A stretch of DNA of 64,000 nucleotides, from assembly GCF_003097495.1 (NCBI RefSeq), contig NZ_QEOP01000002.1, forward strand, positions 868,001-932,000. Direction: 5' to 3'. Source of the stretch: Amnibacterium flavum (GTDB lineage Bacteria; Actinomycetota; Actinomycetes; Actinomycetales; Microbacteriaceae). The notes beneath the pieces were generated by a model, which had not been told where the DNA came from, made no database searches, and saw nothing but the letters and a program-made list of their open reading frames with translations. A program made the translations under genes and the position numbers. Of the stretch, positions 52,855 through 61,127 are shown in pieces (the stretch's first letter is position 1; each line of letters starts with the position of its first letter).

Positions 52855-52860
52855 AGTGTA
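52855..52860 (-). promoter_or_regulatory. -10 box of leaderless glgC promoter
   Basis: On the reverse strand TACACT ends 6 nt before the glgC ATG at 52848. Confidence 0.6.
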
Positions 52861-52894
52861 TGCCTTCGCGCCTGCGAGTACCCACTCGCTGAGA

Positions 52895-52900
52895 TAGCGT
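52895..52900 (+). promoter_or_regulatory. -10 box of leaderless glgA promoter
   Basis: TAGCGT ends 6 nt before GTG 52907. With the glgC box it makes two back-to-back promoters 34 bp apart. Confidence 0.55.
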
Positions 52901-52906
52901 TGGCAC

Positions 52907-54112
52907 GTGCGAGTTGATCTTCTGACGAGGGAATATCCACCTGAGGTGTACGGCGGAGCGGGGGTGCATGTCGCCGAACTGGTCAAGGCCCTCCGTCTCG
53001 ACCTCGAAGTCCAGGTGCGTTGCTTCGGCCTTCCGCGCGATGAGCCCGACACCCACTCCTACCTCGTGCCGCAGCAGCTCGCGGGAGCGAACCCGAGTCT
53101 CGCGACGCTCGGCGTCGACCTGCAGATCGCTCAGGACACCGCCGGCGCCGACATCGTGCACTCGCACACCTGGTACGCCAACGCGGCCGGCCGGATCGGC
53201 TCCCTCCTGCACGGCATGCCCCACGTCGTGACCGCGCACAGCCTCGAGCCGCTGCGTCCCTGGAAGGCCGAGCAGCTCGGAGGCGGGTACCGCGTATCCA
53301 GCTGGATCGAGCGCGAGGCGTTCGAGAACGCCGACGCCGTCATCGCGGTGAGCGACGGCATGCGCCGCGACATCCTCCGCTCCTACCCGAACCTCGACGA
53401 GTCGCGCGTGACGACCGTCTACAACGGCATCGATCTGGAGGCGTGGCATCCGGTTGTCGACCCCGACCTGGTCCGGTCCCTCGGCATCGACCCCGACCGC
53501 CCCTCCGTGGTCTTCGTCGGTCGGATCACCCGGCAGAAGGGCCTCCCGTACCTCCTCCGTGCAGTCCGTGCGCTGCCGGGCGATGTGCAGGTCGTGCTCT
53601 GCGCCGGAGCGCCTGACACGCCCGAGATCATGGCCGAGGTCACCGACGCGGTCCGCGTCCTCCAGAGCGAGCGCACCGGCGTCGTCTGGATCGACCGTCT
53701 GCTTCCCCGCAACGAGCTGAGTGCGATCCTCACCTCGGCGACCGTCTTCGTCTGCCCCTCCGTCTACGAGCCGCTCGGCATCGTCAACCTCGAGGCCATG
53801 GCCTGCGGTGCCGCGGTCGTCGGCACCGCGACCGGCGGCATCCCCGAGGTCGTCGACGACGGCGTCACCGGGAGACTCGTGCCCATCGAGCAGCTCGACG
53901 ACGGCACCGGCACTCCCATCGACCCCGACAGGTTCATCGCGGATCTGGCCGCCACGCTCATCGAGGTCGTAAGCGATCCCGAGCGCGCCCGCCGGTACGG
54001 CGAGGCCGGTCGTCGCCGCGCGGAGGAGAAGTTCAGTTGGACGCAGGTCGCGGCCGACACCCGACGCGTGTACGAATCGGTGCTCAGCGGCGGCTCACTG
54101 GCGCGTGGATAG
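52907..54112 (+). CDS. glgA: Glycogen synthase of the actinobacterial GT4 type
   Basis: The 401-residue glycosyltransferase starts at GTG with [19 protein letters not shown], the ADP-glucose-type N-terminus. The C-terminal GT-B half has [17 protein letters not shown], and [19 protein letters not shown], quoted here as [15 protein letters not shown], with its nucleotide-binding Glu. It follows the GT4 pattern of corynebacterial GlgA and mycobacterial GlgM, which makes maltose-1-phosphate from ADP-glucose, rather than classical GT5 glycogen synthase. Divergent from glgC. Its TAG stop begins the -10 box of the next gene. Confidence 0.94.
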   Translation: MRVDLLTREYPPEVYGGAGVHVAELVKALRLDLEVQVRCFGLPRDEPDTHSYLVPQQLAGANPSLATLGVDLQIAQDTAGADIVHSHTWYANAAGRIGSLLHGMPHVVTAHSLEPLRPWKAEQLGGGYRVSSWIEREAFENADAVIAVSDGMRRDILRSYPNLDESRVTTVYNGIDLEAWHPVVDPDLVRSLGIDPDRPSVVFVGRITRQKGLPYLLRAVRALPGDVQVVLCAGAPDTPEIMAEVTDAVRVLQSERTGVVWIDRLLPRNELSAILTSATVFVCPSVYEPLGIVNLEAMACGAAVVGTATGGIPEVVDDGVTGRLVPIEQLDDGTGTPIDPDRFIADLAATLIEVVSDPERARRYGEAGRRRAEEKFSWTQVAADTRRVYESVLSGGSLARG

Positions 54113-54115
54113 GCT
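54110..54115 (+). promoter_or_regulatory. -10 box of leaderless ABC ATPase promoter
   Basis: TAGGCT ends 7 nt before ATG 54123. Its first three bases are the glgA stop codon. Confidence 0.5.
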
Positions 54116-54122
54116 TCTGAAC

Positions 54123-54908
54123 ATGAGCACGGTCCTCGAACTGTCCGACGTCACCATCACCCGCCAGGGCACGACCATCCTCGACTCCGTCTCGTGGACC
54201 GTCGACAGCTCCGAACGGTGGGTGATCCTCGGACCCAACGGCGCAGGCAAGACCACCATGCTGCAGGTGGCCGCCGCGCTCATCCACCCCTCGCTCGGTA
54301 CCGCCACCGTTCTCGACCAGCGCCTCGGCTCGACCGACGTGTTCGAGTTGCGGCCCCGCATCGGTTTCGCGTCGACGGCGATGGCCCGCCGTGTGCCGGC
54401 GAGCGAGCTCGTCATCGATGTCGTCCTCACCGCCGCCTACTCCGTCACCGGACGCTGGAACGAGCAGTACGAAGAACTGGATGTCCGCCGCGCGAGCCGA
54501 GTGCTGTCGGAGTGGAAGCTCGGACACCTCGAACAGCGCCGCTTCGGCGACCTGAGCGACGGCGAGCAGAAGCGCGTCCAGATCGCGCGAGCCGTGATGA
54601 CCGATCCCGAGCTGCTCCTGCTCGACGAGCCCGCCGCGAGTCTCGACCTCGGTGCCCGCGAAGAGCTTCTGCAGCTGCTCGGCGGATACGCGAGCTCGCC
54701 CTACGCGCCCGGCATCATCATGGTCACCCACCACGTCGAGGAGATCCCCCCGGGGTTCACCCACGCACTGCTGCTCTCGAACGGCAGGATCACAGCTGCC
54801 GGGCCGATCGAGGAGGTCATCACCTCGGACGTCCTGTCCGAGGCGTTCAGTCTCCCGCTGACGGTCGACCACGTCGACGGCCGCTTCTCCGCTCGCGCCA
54901 CCGCCTGA
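54123..54908 (+). CDS. Orphan ABC transporter ATP-binding protein
   Basis: The 261-residue protein is a single ABC module with Walker A GPNGAGKTTML (about residues 38-48), a variant signature LSDGEQKRVQIA and Walker B LLLLDEPAASLDLGAR. Motifs resemble the YlmA/ModF-type ATPases that have no dedicated permease. No permease gene is next to it. ATG 54123 matches the upstream TAGGCT box and the family N-terminus; an in-frame GTG 18 nt upstream overlaps glgA and the -10 box. Function unknown. Confidence 0.88.
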   Translation: MSTVLELSDVTITRQGTTILDSVSWTVDSSERWVILGPNGAGKTTMLQVAAALIHPSLGTATVLDQRLGSTDVFELRPRIGFASTAMARRVPASELVIDVVLTAAYSVTGRWNEQYEELDVRRASRVLSEWKLGHLEQRRFGDLSDGEQKRVQIARAVMTDPELLLLDEPAASLDLGAREELLQLLGGYASSPYAPGIIMVTHHVEEIPPGFTHALLLSNGRITAAGPIEEVITSDVLSEAFSLPLTVDHVDGRFSARATA

Positions 54909-54959
54909 CCTCCGCTCTCCTACTCGACCACCAGGTCGGGAGGGGCGTACACATTCCGA

Positions 54960-54979
54960 CTAAACATCTAGACGTTTAG
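54960..54979. promoter_or_regulatory. Operator 1 of the putative GntR/cyclo-ligase regulon
   Basis: CTAAACATCTAGACGTTTAG is a 20-bp palindrome with one mismatched pair. Its central 16 bp, AAACATCTAGACGTTT (54962-54977), recurs without change at 61024-61039. It lies about 95 bp before the importer operon. A further inverted repeat, TTGTTT (54980-54985) and AAACAA (54995-55000), abuts it. Binding by the GntR fusion protein is inferred. Confidence 0.75.
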
Positions 54980-55017
54980 TTGTTTACACGAAGGAAACAA
55001 CTCCGATACGGGGTGGA

Positions 55018-55040
55018 CACGACAGCTTCGTACTGTCGTG
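55018..55040 (+). other. Perfect stem-loop in importer leader
   Basis: CACGACAG and CTGTCGTG are perfect 8-bp arms around a 7-nt loop, 33 bp before the ATG of the substrate-binding protein. It could be an RNA structure in the leader or a protein-binding site. No thiamin-diphosphate riboswitch consensus was recognised around it. Confidence 0.45.
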
Positions 55041-55073
55041 CTCACGCAGCTTCCCCCCTTCGATCGGAGTGTC

Positions 55074-56075
55074 ATGTCACCCCTCTTCCCCCGACCCGCA
55101 CGTCGCGCCGCCGTCGCGTTGATCGTCGTCGGCACCATCGGGTCCCTCGCCGCATGCTCCTCGTCCTCCGATGATGCGGCGGCGGAGACCGACGGTCTCA
55201 CCCCCCTGACTCTGCAGTCGTCCTGGATCAACGACGCCGAGTTCATGGGCTACTACATCGCCCAGGACAACGGTCTCTACGAGGACGAGGGCATCGACCT
55301 CACCTACCTGCCGGGCGGGCCCAGCGTGATCCCCGAGAGCTCGCTCCTCGCCGGCGACGCCGACATCGCCATCACCAGCCCCGACACCACGATCAGCGCG
55401 ATCGCCGACCAGGACGCCCCGTTCGTGATCATCGCCGCCCAGTACCAGCAGAACCCGCTGGGAGTCGTGAGCCTGGCGTCGTCGGGCATCGACGGACCCG
55501 AGGACCTCGTTGGAAAGACGGTCGCCGTCCCCGATGTGAACCGGCTCGCGTTCGACGCGATGCTCACCATCAACGACATCGACCCGTCGTCGGTCACGGT
55601 TGTGCCCTACTCGTACGACCCCACGCCGCTCGTCAAGGGGGAGGTCGACGCATCCCTCGACTTCGTGACGAACGTGCCGTTCACGATCAGCGAGATGGGG
55701 GAGACGGCGAGCTCGTTCACGCTCTACGACGCCGGCTACAAGATCCCGAACGACACGATCGTGGTCACGAAGGATGCACTCGAGAACAACCGCGAGGCCA
55801 TCGCCGCATTCCTCAAGGCCACCGTCGCCGGCTGGGAGGAGAACTTCGTCGACACCGACGCGTACCCGACCAAGTTCGAGAACTCCTGGTTCGAGGGCAC
55901 CGGCCGGTCGATCGACAACGAGCTGTTCTTCAACAAGGCCCAGCAGCCGCTGATCGAGTCGGCCGACGGCATGTTCGCCATGACGGACGACACCATCCAG
56001 GACACGATCGACTCCCTCGCCCTCGTCGGCATCACCGCGACCCCGGACATGTTCGACACGTCGTTCTTTGAGTGA
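55074..56075 (+). CDS. ABC transporter substrate-binding lipoprotein, NMT1/THI5-like
   Basis: The 333-residue protein has a lipoprotein signal peptide with Cys28 (SLAAC) and an NMT1/THI5-like domain. WINDAEFMGYYIAQDNGLYE and the following YLPGGPSVIP, ITSPDTTISA are typical of this family, which includes binders of thiamin pyrimidine precursors, riboflavin-type compounds and alkane sulfonates. GGAG precedes ATG 55074. It heads an operon of binding protein, cyclo-ligase-like protein, ATPase and fused permease. The ligand is probably a small aromatic or heterocyclic compound; thiamin-precursor transport is suggested by the neighbours, not proved. Confidence 0.88.
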   Translation: MSPLFPRPARRAAVALIVVGTIGSLAACSSSSDDAAAETDGLTPLTLQSSWINDAEFMGYYIAQDNGLYEDEGIDLTYLPGGPSVIPESSLLAGDADIAITSPDTTISAIADQDAPFVIIAAQYQQNPLGVVSLASSGIDGPEDLVGKTVAVPDVNRLAFDAMLTINDIDPSSVTVVPYSYDPTPLVKGEVDASLDFVTNVPFTISEMGETASSFTLYDAGYKIPNDTIVVTKDALENNREAIAAFLKATVAGWEENFVDTDAYPTKFENSWFEGTGRSIDNELFFNKAQQPLIESADGMFAMTDDTIQDTIDSLALVGITATPDMFDTSFFE

Positions 56076-56144
56076 TCGACGGCGGTGCCGGCCCGCTCGG
56101 GTCGGCACCGCCTCCATCCTTCCGGACACCACGAGGAGACACCC

Positions 56145-56903
56145 ATGACGCTCGACCCCGCACAGCTGTACCGAGACAGGATCTGGTCGGTCCTCGACCG
56201 GGTCGGCCGCCCCGACTCCCGATTCCACTGGGACTTCTCGTCGTTCATCGCCGACTTCGAGGGAAGCGACCGGGCGACCGGTCGCGTCGTCGCGCTCGAC
56301 GCCTGGCGTGAGGCGGACCGGGTCTTCATCACACCCGACAACTCGACGGAGCTGCTCCGCCGAGAGGCGATCGCCGCGGGTAAAACGCTGCTCGTCACCA
56401 CCTACGGCATCCGGCGTGGATTCCTGCAGCTCGACCCGGGCGTCGTTCCACCCGCCGAGATCAGCTACGCGGCGACGCTCGACGGTCTGGATCGCTACGC
56501 GACGCCGGTCACGCTGCGCGAACTGCGCGGGGGAGCGCCCCTCCGCCTGCTCGTCACCGGCGGTTCGGCGGTGAGCCGCAACGGCATCCGCTTCGGCAAG
56601 GGGCACGGGTACTTCGACCTCGAATGGGCGATGCTGTCCGAGATCGGGCTGACCGACGGTGCATCCGAGGTCGTCGACATCGTGCACGACGAGCAGTACG
56701 TCGACGAGGAGCTCACCGGTGAGGACCACGACGTCGCCGTCGACTGGATCGTCACCCCCGAACGCGCGATGAAGGTCGAGAACCTCGACCGGGCTCCCGG
56801 CCACGTCTTCTGGGACAAGATCCCCGGCACCGAGCACGAGAACCTCCCGCCGATCATCGAGCTCCGCGCCGAGCGCGACGCGACGGCGGCGGTCCGCCAG
56901 TGA
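56145..56903 (+). CDS. 5-formyltetrahydrofolate cyclo-ligase-like protein (COG0212 type), importer-linked
   Basis: The 252-residue protein has the cyclo-ligase fold but not the classical sequence. The phosphate-binding motif reads RFGKGHGYFDLEWAM (residues 149-163), where true enzymes have a GxGxGYYDR-type motif; the N-terminal ATP-binding Lys/Arg pattern is not evident. TPDNSTELLRREAI (62-76) and VDEELTGEDHDVAVDWIVTP are shared with the other two copies in this window. COG0212 relatives have been linked to thiamin metabolism by comparative genomics. It lies between the binding protein and the ATPase, with GAGGAG before its ATG, and overlaps the ATPase by 4 bp. Confidence 0.85.
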   Translation: MTLDPAQLYRDRIWSVLDRVGRPDSRFHWDFSSFIADFEGSDRATGRVVALDAWREADRVFITPDNSTELLRREAIAAGKTLLVTTYGIRRGFLQLDPGVVPPAEISYAATLDGLDRYATPVTLRELRGGAPLRLLVTGGSAVSRNGIRFGKGHGYFDLEWAMLSEIGLTDGASEVVDIVHDEQYVDEELTGEDHDVAVDWIVTPERAMKVENLDRAPGHVFWDKIPGTEHENLPPIIELRAERDATAAVRQ

Positions 56904-57697
56904 CCGGGATCGCGCTCGACGCGGTCACGCGGCGCTACGAGACGGCCGGCGGCGGAGTGCTCGCGCTCGACGGCATCGACCTGGAGCTGCCCGAGTTCTC
57001 CTTCACCGCTCTCATCGGCGCCTCGGGGTGCGGCAAGTCGACGCTGCTCCGTCTGCTCGGCGATCTCGACGCCCCGACGAGTGGAACGGTGACGGTCGAC
57101 GGCGAGTCACCGTCGCGACTGCGCAAGCAGGGGCGCATCGGCGTCGCGTTCCAGGACCCGTCGCTGCTGCCGTGGCGATCCGTGCGACGCAACATCGCCC
57201 TCACCCTCGAGGCCTCGGGACGCAGGGTCGACTGGGCGCGGGTCGACGAACTGATCTCCCTCGTCGGACTGCAGGGCTTCGAGAGGTCGAAGCCGGCACA
57301 GCTCTCGGGCGGCATGCGTCAGCGCGTGTCCATCGCACGTGCGCTCGTGCTCGAACCCGAGCTGCTGCTCCTCGACGAGCCGTTCGGGGCCCTCGACGAA
57401 CTGCTCCGCGCGTCGATGAATCTCGAACTGCAGCGGATCTGGCTCGAGCGCCCGTCCACGACGGTGATGGTCACGCACTCGATCTCCGAGGCCGTGTTCC
57501 TCGCCGACCGGATCGTCGTGATGGGATCCCGGCCGGGACGGGTGCACGAAGTCGTCGAGGTGCCGTTCGCTCGCCCCCGCGACTCGGCGCTTCTCAGCTC
57601 TCCCGAGTTCCACGAGCTGTGCGACGTCGTGTCCTCCACGCTGTCCGCTGCCATCACGGCGAGCGGGGCTCGTGACGCGGCGGCACTCGACTCATGA
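56900..57697 (+). CDS. ABC transporter ATP-binding protein (SsuB/TauB/ThiZ type)
   Basis: The 265-residue ATPase has Walker A GASGCGKSTLLRLLGDLD (starting near residue 38), Q-loop FQDPSLLPWRSVRRN, signature LSGGMRQRVSIA and Walker B LLLLDEPFGALDELLR. The Q-loop ending LPW is typical of ATPases of nitrate, sulfonate and thiamin-precursor importers. It is coupled by 4-bp overlaps to the cyclo-ligase-like gene (GTGA) and the permease (ATGA). Confidence 0.93.
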   Translation: MTGIALDAVTRRYETAGGGVLALDGIDLELPEFSFTALIGASGCGKSTLLRLLGDLDAPTSGTVTVDGESPSRLRKQGRIGVAFQDPSLLPWRSVRRNIALTLEASGRRVDWARVDELISLVGLQGFERSKPAQLSGGMRQRVSIARALVLEPELLLLDEPFGALDELLRASMNLELQRIWLERPSTTVMVTHSISEAVFLADRIVVMGSRPGRVHEVVEVPFARPRDSALLSSPEFHELCDVVSSTLSAAITASGARDAAALDS

Positions 57698-59289
57698 TGA
57701 CGACCGCGGCTCCGCGAACGATGCCCGGCCTGTCCCGCACCGCGCGGCACCGCATCCGCGTCGCGGCGATCACCCTCGTGGTGCTCGCCGCCTGGGAGGT
57801 CCTCGGACGATTCGGTCTCGTCGCGGGCGGTGCACTTCCCGCCCCGTCGGCGATCCTCGAGGCCTGGTGGGCCGACTGGGAGGAGTACCCCCGTCACATC
57901 CTCGCGACGGTCGGCACGGCCGCCGCCGGCTTCGCGATCGGCAACGGGGTGGCGATCGTCATCGCCATCGCCACCCAGCTCGTCCCCGCGATCGACCGGC
58001 TCATCCGCCCCCTCGTCGTGGTGCTGTTCTGCCTGCCCGTGGTCGTGGCCGCGCCCATCCTGGGCATCGCCTTCGACGACCCCTGGCCGAAGATCGCGCT
58101 CGCGGTGCTGCTCGTGTTCTTCCCCACCCTCATCGCGACCCAGGTCGGATTGCGCGGGGCGCCCGGGGACGCGGTCTCCGTCGTCCGCTCCGCGGGCGGC
58201 GGGGCGTTGCGGGCGCTGTTCCTCGTGCGACTGCGCGCCGCCGTGCCCGAGATCCTCTCGGGTCTCCAGATCTCGGCCCCGGCAGCCGTGCTCGGCGCGA
58301 TCCTCGGCGAGTTCATCGGCGGACGCTGGGGTCTCGGCATCTACCTCGTCGGATCCATCAGCAGCGGGAACCCGGCGATCATCTGGGCCATCGGCCTGAC
58401 GGCGACGGCGCTCTCCGCGATCCTCTACGGCGTGCTCGGCCTGGTCCGGCTCTGGTACGGCAGTACCGAGAAGCTGCTCACGCTCGACCTGCCGAGCACA
58501 CGGCGGGTGGCGGGCTCGGCGTTACGGAAGGCCCTCGAACGCGTGGGCTGGCTCATCGCCGGCCTGGCCGTCCTGATCGGCGCCTGGTATGCGTTCATCG
58601 CGTCGACGGGATTGCCGGTCACGCTCATGAACTCGCCCACCGAGGTGTTCAACACCCTCGTCACAAGTGATCGCGCACCCGAGCTCCGCGCCGAGCTGGG
58701 GGAGGCCTTCCTGTCCAGCCTGAGCCCTGCCGTGATCGGAAGCGCGGCGGGCATCCTGTTCGCGTTCGTTCTCGCGACCCTGTTCGCGACGTTCCCGTCG
58801 ATCGGCGCCTCCGCGATGCCGTTCGCGTTCATCAGCCAGACCGTGCCGCTCGTCGCGCTCGCCCCGCTCATCGCGCTGGCGTTCGGACGCGGACCCGCGA
58901 CGGTCGTCGCGGTCACGGTCTCGGTCACCTTCTTCCCGAGCCTGGTCACGATCATGCAGGGGCTCGCCGGGGCTCCGTCCGGACCGCTCGATGTGCTGCG
59001 ATCGGTGAACGCCGGTCGGTTCGCCGTGCTCAGCAAGGTGGTCGTCCCGAACGCGGTGCCCCATCTGCTCGCCTCGGTGCGGCTCGCGGTACCGCGTGCC
59101 CTGACGGGCGTCCTGATCGCGGAGCAGCTCATCACGGGCACCGGTCTCGGCGGGCTGCTCTCGCAGGCCCGCGGGTATCTCGACTACCGGCTGATGTGGG
59201 CCATCGCGGTCGTCGTGGCCGTGTTCTCGCTCATCGTCTACGGTCTCGCTCAGCTCGCCGAGGACGGGGTTCTGAAGCGACGACGCTGA
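57694..59289 (+). CDS. Fused ABC permease, two BPD_transp_1 domains in one chain
   Basis: The 531-residue membrane protein contains two full permease domains in tandem, each with about six helices. Domain 1 (residues about 20-250) has the EAA-like loop [20 protein letters not shown] and [16 protein letters not shown]; domain 2 (about 285-525) has [20 protein letters not shown] and [19 protein letters not shown]. Importers of this class normally use a homodimer or two genes. The fusion fixes a pseudo-heterodimer that the single ATPase dimer would serve. ATG 57694 overlaps the ATPase stop. Confidence 0.92.
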   Translation: MMTTAAPRTMPGLSRTARHRIRVAAITLVVLAAWEVLGRFGLVAGGALPAPSAILEAWWADWEEYPRHILATVGTAAAGFAIGNGVAIVIAIATQLVPAIDRLIRPLVVVLFCLPVVVAAPILGIAFDDPWPKIALAVLLVFFPTLIATQVGLRGAPGDAVSVVRSAGGGALRALFLVRLRAAVPEILSGLQISAPAAVLGAILGEFIGGRWGLGIYLVGSISSGNPAIIWAIGLTATALSAILYGVLGLVRLWYGSTEKLLTLDLPSTRRVAGSALRKALERVGWLIAGLAVLIGAWYAFIASTGLPVTLMNSPTEVFNTLVTSDRAPELRAELGEAFLSSLSPAVIGSAAGILFAFVLATLFATFPSIGASAMPFAFISQTVPLVALAPLIALAFGRGPATVVAVTVSVTFFPSLVTIMQGLAGAPSGPLDVLRSVNAGRFAVLSKVVVPNAVPHLLASVRLAVPRALTGVLIAEQLITGTGLGGLLSQARGYLDYRLMWAIAVVVAVFSLIVYGLAQLAEDGVLKRRR

Positions 59290-59346
59290 ATCAGCGACAC
59301 CGTTCGCCGAGGCCCGTCATCGCTGGCGACCTCGGCGGTCTCCTGC

Positions 59347-59352
59347 TATCCT
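59347..59352 (+). promoter_or_regulatory. -10 box upstream of rpmE2
   Basis: TATCCT lies 100 nt before the rpmE2 ATG. The long leader contains GC-rich inverted stretches (GGCCCTCTCGGGCC; GGCGGGCTCACCGCCCGCC), which may allow feedback or zinc-linked control, though no such site was recognised. Confidence 0.45.
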
Positions 59353-59452
59353 TGTCTGTCGGCCCTCTCGGGCCCCCAGGCCTTCCGCATTCTGCGGGAC
59401 GGCGGGCTCACCGCCCGCCCCGCCACCTTCCGCTTTCGATCAAGGGTTCATC

Positions 59453-59704
59453 ATGAAGTCCGGCATTCACCCCGATTACGCCACCGTCGTCTTCCGCGAC
59501 CTCGCCTCGGGTGAGAGCTTCCTCACCCGGTCGACCGTCTCCTCGGGCAAGACCATCGAGTGGGAGGACGGCAACACCTACCCGGTCATCGACGTCGAGA
59601 TCTCGTCGGCCTCGCACCCGTTCTACACGGGCAAGCAGCGCATCATGGACAGCGCCGGCCGCGTCGAGAAGTTCAACCAGCGCTTCAAGAACTTCGGCAA
59701 GTAA
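59453..59704 (+). CDS. rpmE2: Ribosomal protein L31, type B
   Basis: The 83-residue protein is the L31 paralogue without the zinc-binding CXXC motif; it has no cysteine. [20 protein letters not shown] and [20 protein letters not shown] are the family's motifs. Type B L31 can replace the zinc form when zinc is scarce. A strong terminator follows, so it is transcribed on its own. It separates the importer operon from the rest of the cyclo-ligase cluster. Confidence 0.95.
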   Translation: MKSGIHPDYATVVFRDLASGESFLTRSTVSSGKTIEWEDGNTYPVIDVEISSASHPFYTGKQRIMDSAGRVEKFNQRFKNFGK

Positions 59705-59724
59705 CCCGAGCCGTTCTGCATTCG

Positions 59725-59750
59725 AAGGCCCCGTCGGACGACGGGGCCTT
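59725..59750 (+). terminator. rpmE2 terminator
   Basis: AAGGCCCCGTC and GACGGGGCCTT form a perfect 11-bp stem with a GGAC loop, 20 bp after the stop codon. Confidence 0.85.
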
Positions 59751-59775
59751 CGCTGTATCCGGAATGGAGGCCCCG

Positions 59776-60036
59776 GTGAACGACATCGTCTTCCTGGCCG
59801 TGTGGACCCTGATGGCAGTGGGGTTCACGATCCTCGGCGCATTCTTCCTCCGACACCTGGATGCGGTCACCGATCGGTTCCGGCGGCTGGGGACCGGCAT
59901 GTTCGGAGACGGGATCGCCGATCGGATGTACAGGCGGGGCAACCTTCGCCTTGGAGCCATCGCGTTCGTGATCGTAGGCCCGATCTTCGTCGTCATCGGC
60001 ATCGTCAGCCTGATCGGTGAGGTCTCCGCGCTGTAA
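59776..60036 (+). CDS. Small two-helix membrane protein
   Basis: The 86-residue protein has transmembrane segments at about residues 5-25 and 60-80 with a basic loop between (RHLDAVTDRFRRLGTGMFGD). GTG 59776 is preceded by GGAGG at 59766-59770; ATG 59764 is an in-frame alternative but would place the ribosome-binding site inside the gene. No family was recognised. Function unknown. Confidence 0.65.
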   Translation: MNDIVFLAVWTLMAVGFTILGAFFLRHLDAVTDRFRRLGTGMFGDGIADRMYRRGNLRLGAIAFVIVGPIFVVIGIVSLIGEVSAL

Positions 60037-60162
60037 ACCGTCGAATCTCCCGCGCCGTCTCACCCTCCACGACGACACGCATCGGGGAGATCGCGGCCCG
60101 CACGGGCGAGAATCGACCGCAAACGCGACCTCTGGGCCGCGATCCCCTCGATTCGGGCGGGG

Positions 60163-60939
60163 TCAGAGGCCCATGGCCTTGAGGGCGCGCACCGGCGGCA
60201 TGCTCGCGAACTGGTCAGCGCGCAGGCGATCCCAATCGATGCCGATCGGCTTCGTGCGATCGTTCTTCACCTCGATGACACGCGTGGGAGTGACGATCCA
60301 GTCGACGATCGTGTCGTTCGCGGAAGCCGACAGCTCCTCGTCGACGACCTGCACGTCGTGGCAGGCGACCACTATCGGGGTGTCCTGCGACGCGACGCCG
60401 AGGGCGGAGAGGATGCCCCACTCGATGTCGAAGTAGCCGTGCCCCTTGCCGAACCGCACGCCGTCCACGTTGACCGCCCGGCAGCCGCTCACGACGAAGT
60501 CGAGCGGACCGAGTGCGCGGATGCCGTCGAGATCGATCGGGGAGGAGAGCAGGTCGGCGCCGTCGAGGGTTCCGGCGAGACGCTCGAAACCGGCGGTGAC
60601 GCTTCCGGGAGCGAAGTGCCGGAAGCCGAGTCGCACCGCGATCGTCTGGATGAGGTCGCGCCCCTCGAGGATCAGCGCCGTGCGGACCCCCTCGAGGTTG
60701 TTGTCGGGGGTCGCGTAGACCGTGCCGTCTCCGGACCAGAACGGAAGGTCCGTCAGGGTGTCGACGAGAAGCTCGCTACCCGGGTAGGCGGGGATGAAGT
60801 GCTCGATCTGATCGACGAAGCGCGTGTCGGGCAGCGCAAGGGGACGGAGAGCGGCGATCACCTCGTCGCGCACGCGCCGGCGCTGTTCGGCGTGACTCTC
60901 GACGCTTCGCGGGGTCGCGGAAAGTGCGGTCTCTGTCAT
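60163..60939 (-). CDS. 5-formyltetrahydrofolate cyclo-ligase-like protein (COG0212 type), second copy
   Basis: The 258-residue protein is a paralogue of the importer-linked copy: RFGKGHGYFDIEWGILSALG (residues 162-181), ATPDNNLEGVRTALILEG and VVDEELSASANDTIVDWIVT. It has a basic N-terminal extension of about 30 residues. GAGGA precedes ATG 60939. The start lies 188 bp from the divergent GntR fusion gene; the shared operator AAACATCTAGACGTTT lies between. An enzymatic role in folate or thiamin metabolism is possible but catalytic residues are not confirmed. Confidence 0.84.
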   Translation of the reverse strand: MTETALSATPRSVESHAEQRRRVRDEVIAALRPLALPDTRFVDQIEHFIPAYPGSELLVDTLTDLPFWSGDGTVYATPDNNLEGVRTALILEGRDLIQTIAVRLGFRHFAPGSVTAGFERLAGTLDGADLLSSPIDLDGIRALGPLDFVVSGCRAVNVDGVRFGKGHGYFDIEWGILSALGVASQDTPIVVACHDVQVVDEELSASANDTIVDWIVTPTRVIEVKNDRTKPIGIDWDRLRADQFASMPPVRALKAMGL

Positions 60940-61003
60940 GGCAGCCTGGTCCTCTTCACTCGGGGTCGGGTGGGATGTCCACAGCGGCTGCCACCAACCT
61001 GCT

Positions 61004-61010
61004 TAGACTA
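61004..61010. promoter_or_regulatory. Overlapping divergent -10 boxes beside operator 2
   Basis: TAGACT (61004-61009) on the plus strand faces the GntR gene; TAGTCT (61010-61005) on the reverse strand faces the cyclo-ligase-like gene. Operator 2 lies just downstream of the plus-strand start point and over the expected -35 zone of the minus-strand promoter, so one protein could block both. Confidence 0.45.
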
Positions 61011-61023
61011 TCAATCCGACCGC

Positions 61024-61039
61024 AAACATCTAGACGTTT
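61024..61039. promoter_or_regulatory. Operator 2 of the putative GntR/cyclo-ligase regulon
   Basis: AAACATCTAGACGTTT is identical over 16 bp to 54962-54977. It is a palindrome with one mismatched pair, between divergent cyclo-ligase-like and GntR genes. Confidence 0.75.
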
Positions 61040-61127
61040 CGATGCGGGCGACCGAGGCGCAGAGGCCGACACGATCCACGGATCGCCGGATGATGCGTTC
61101 CTCACGTACCGTGAAGGAGTGACCGCA

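Noticed and set aside
54980-55073. Thiamin-diphosphate riboswitch before the importer
   Set aside because: The conserved CTGAGA and the second-arm consensus were not found. The region has an operator and a simple hairpin instead.
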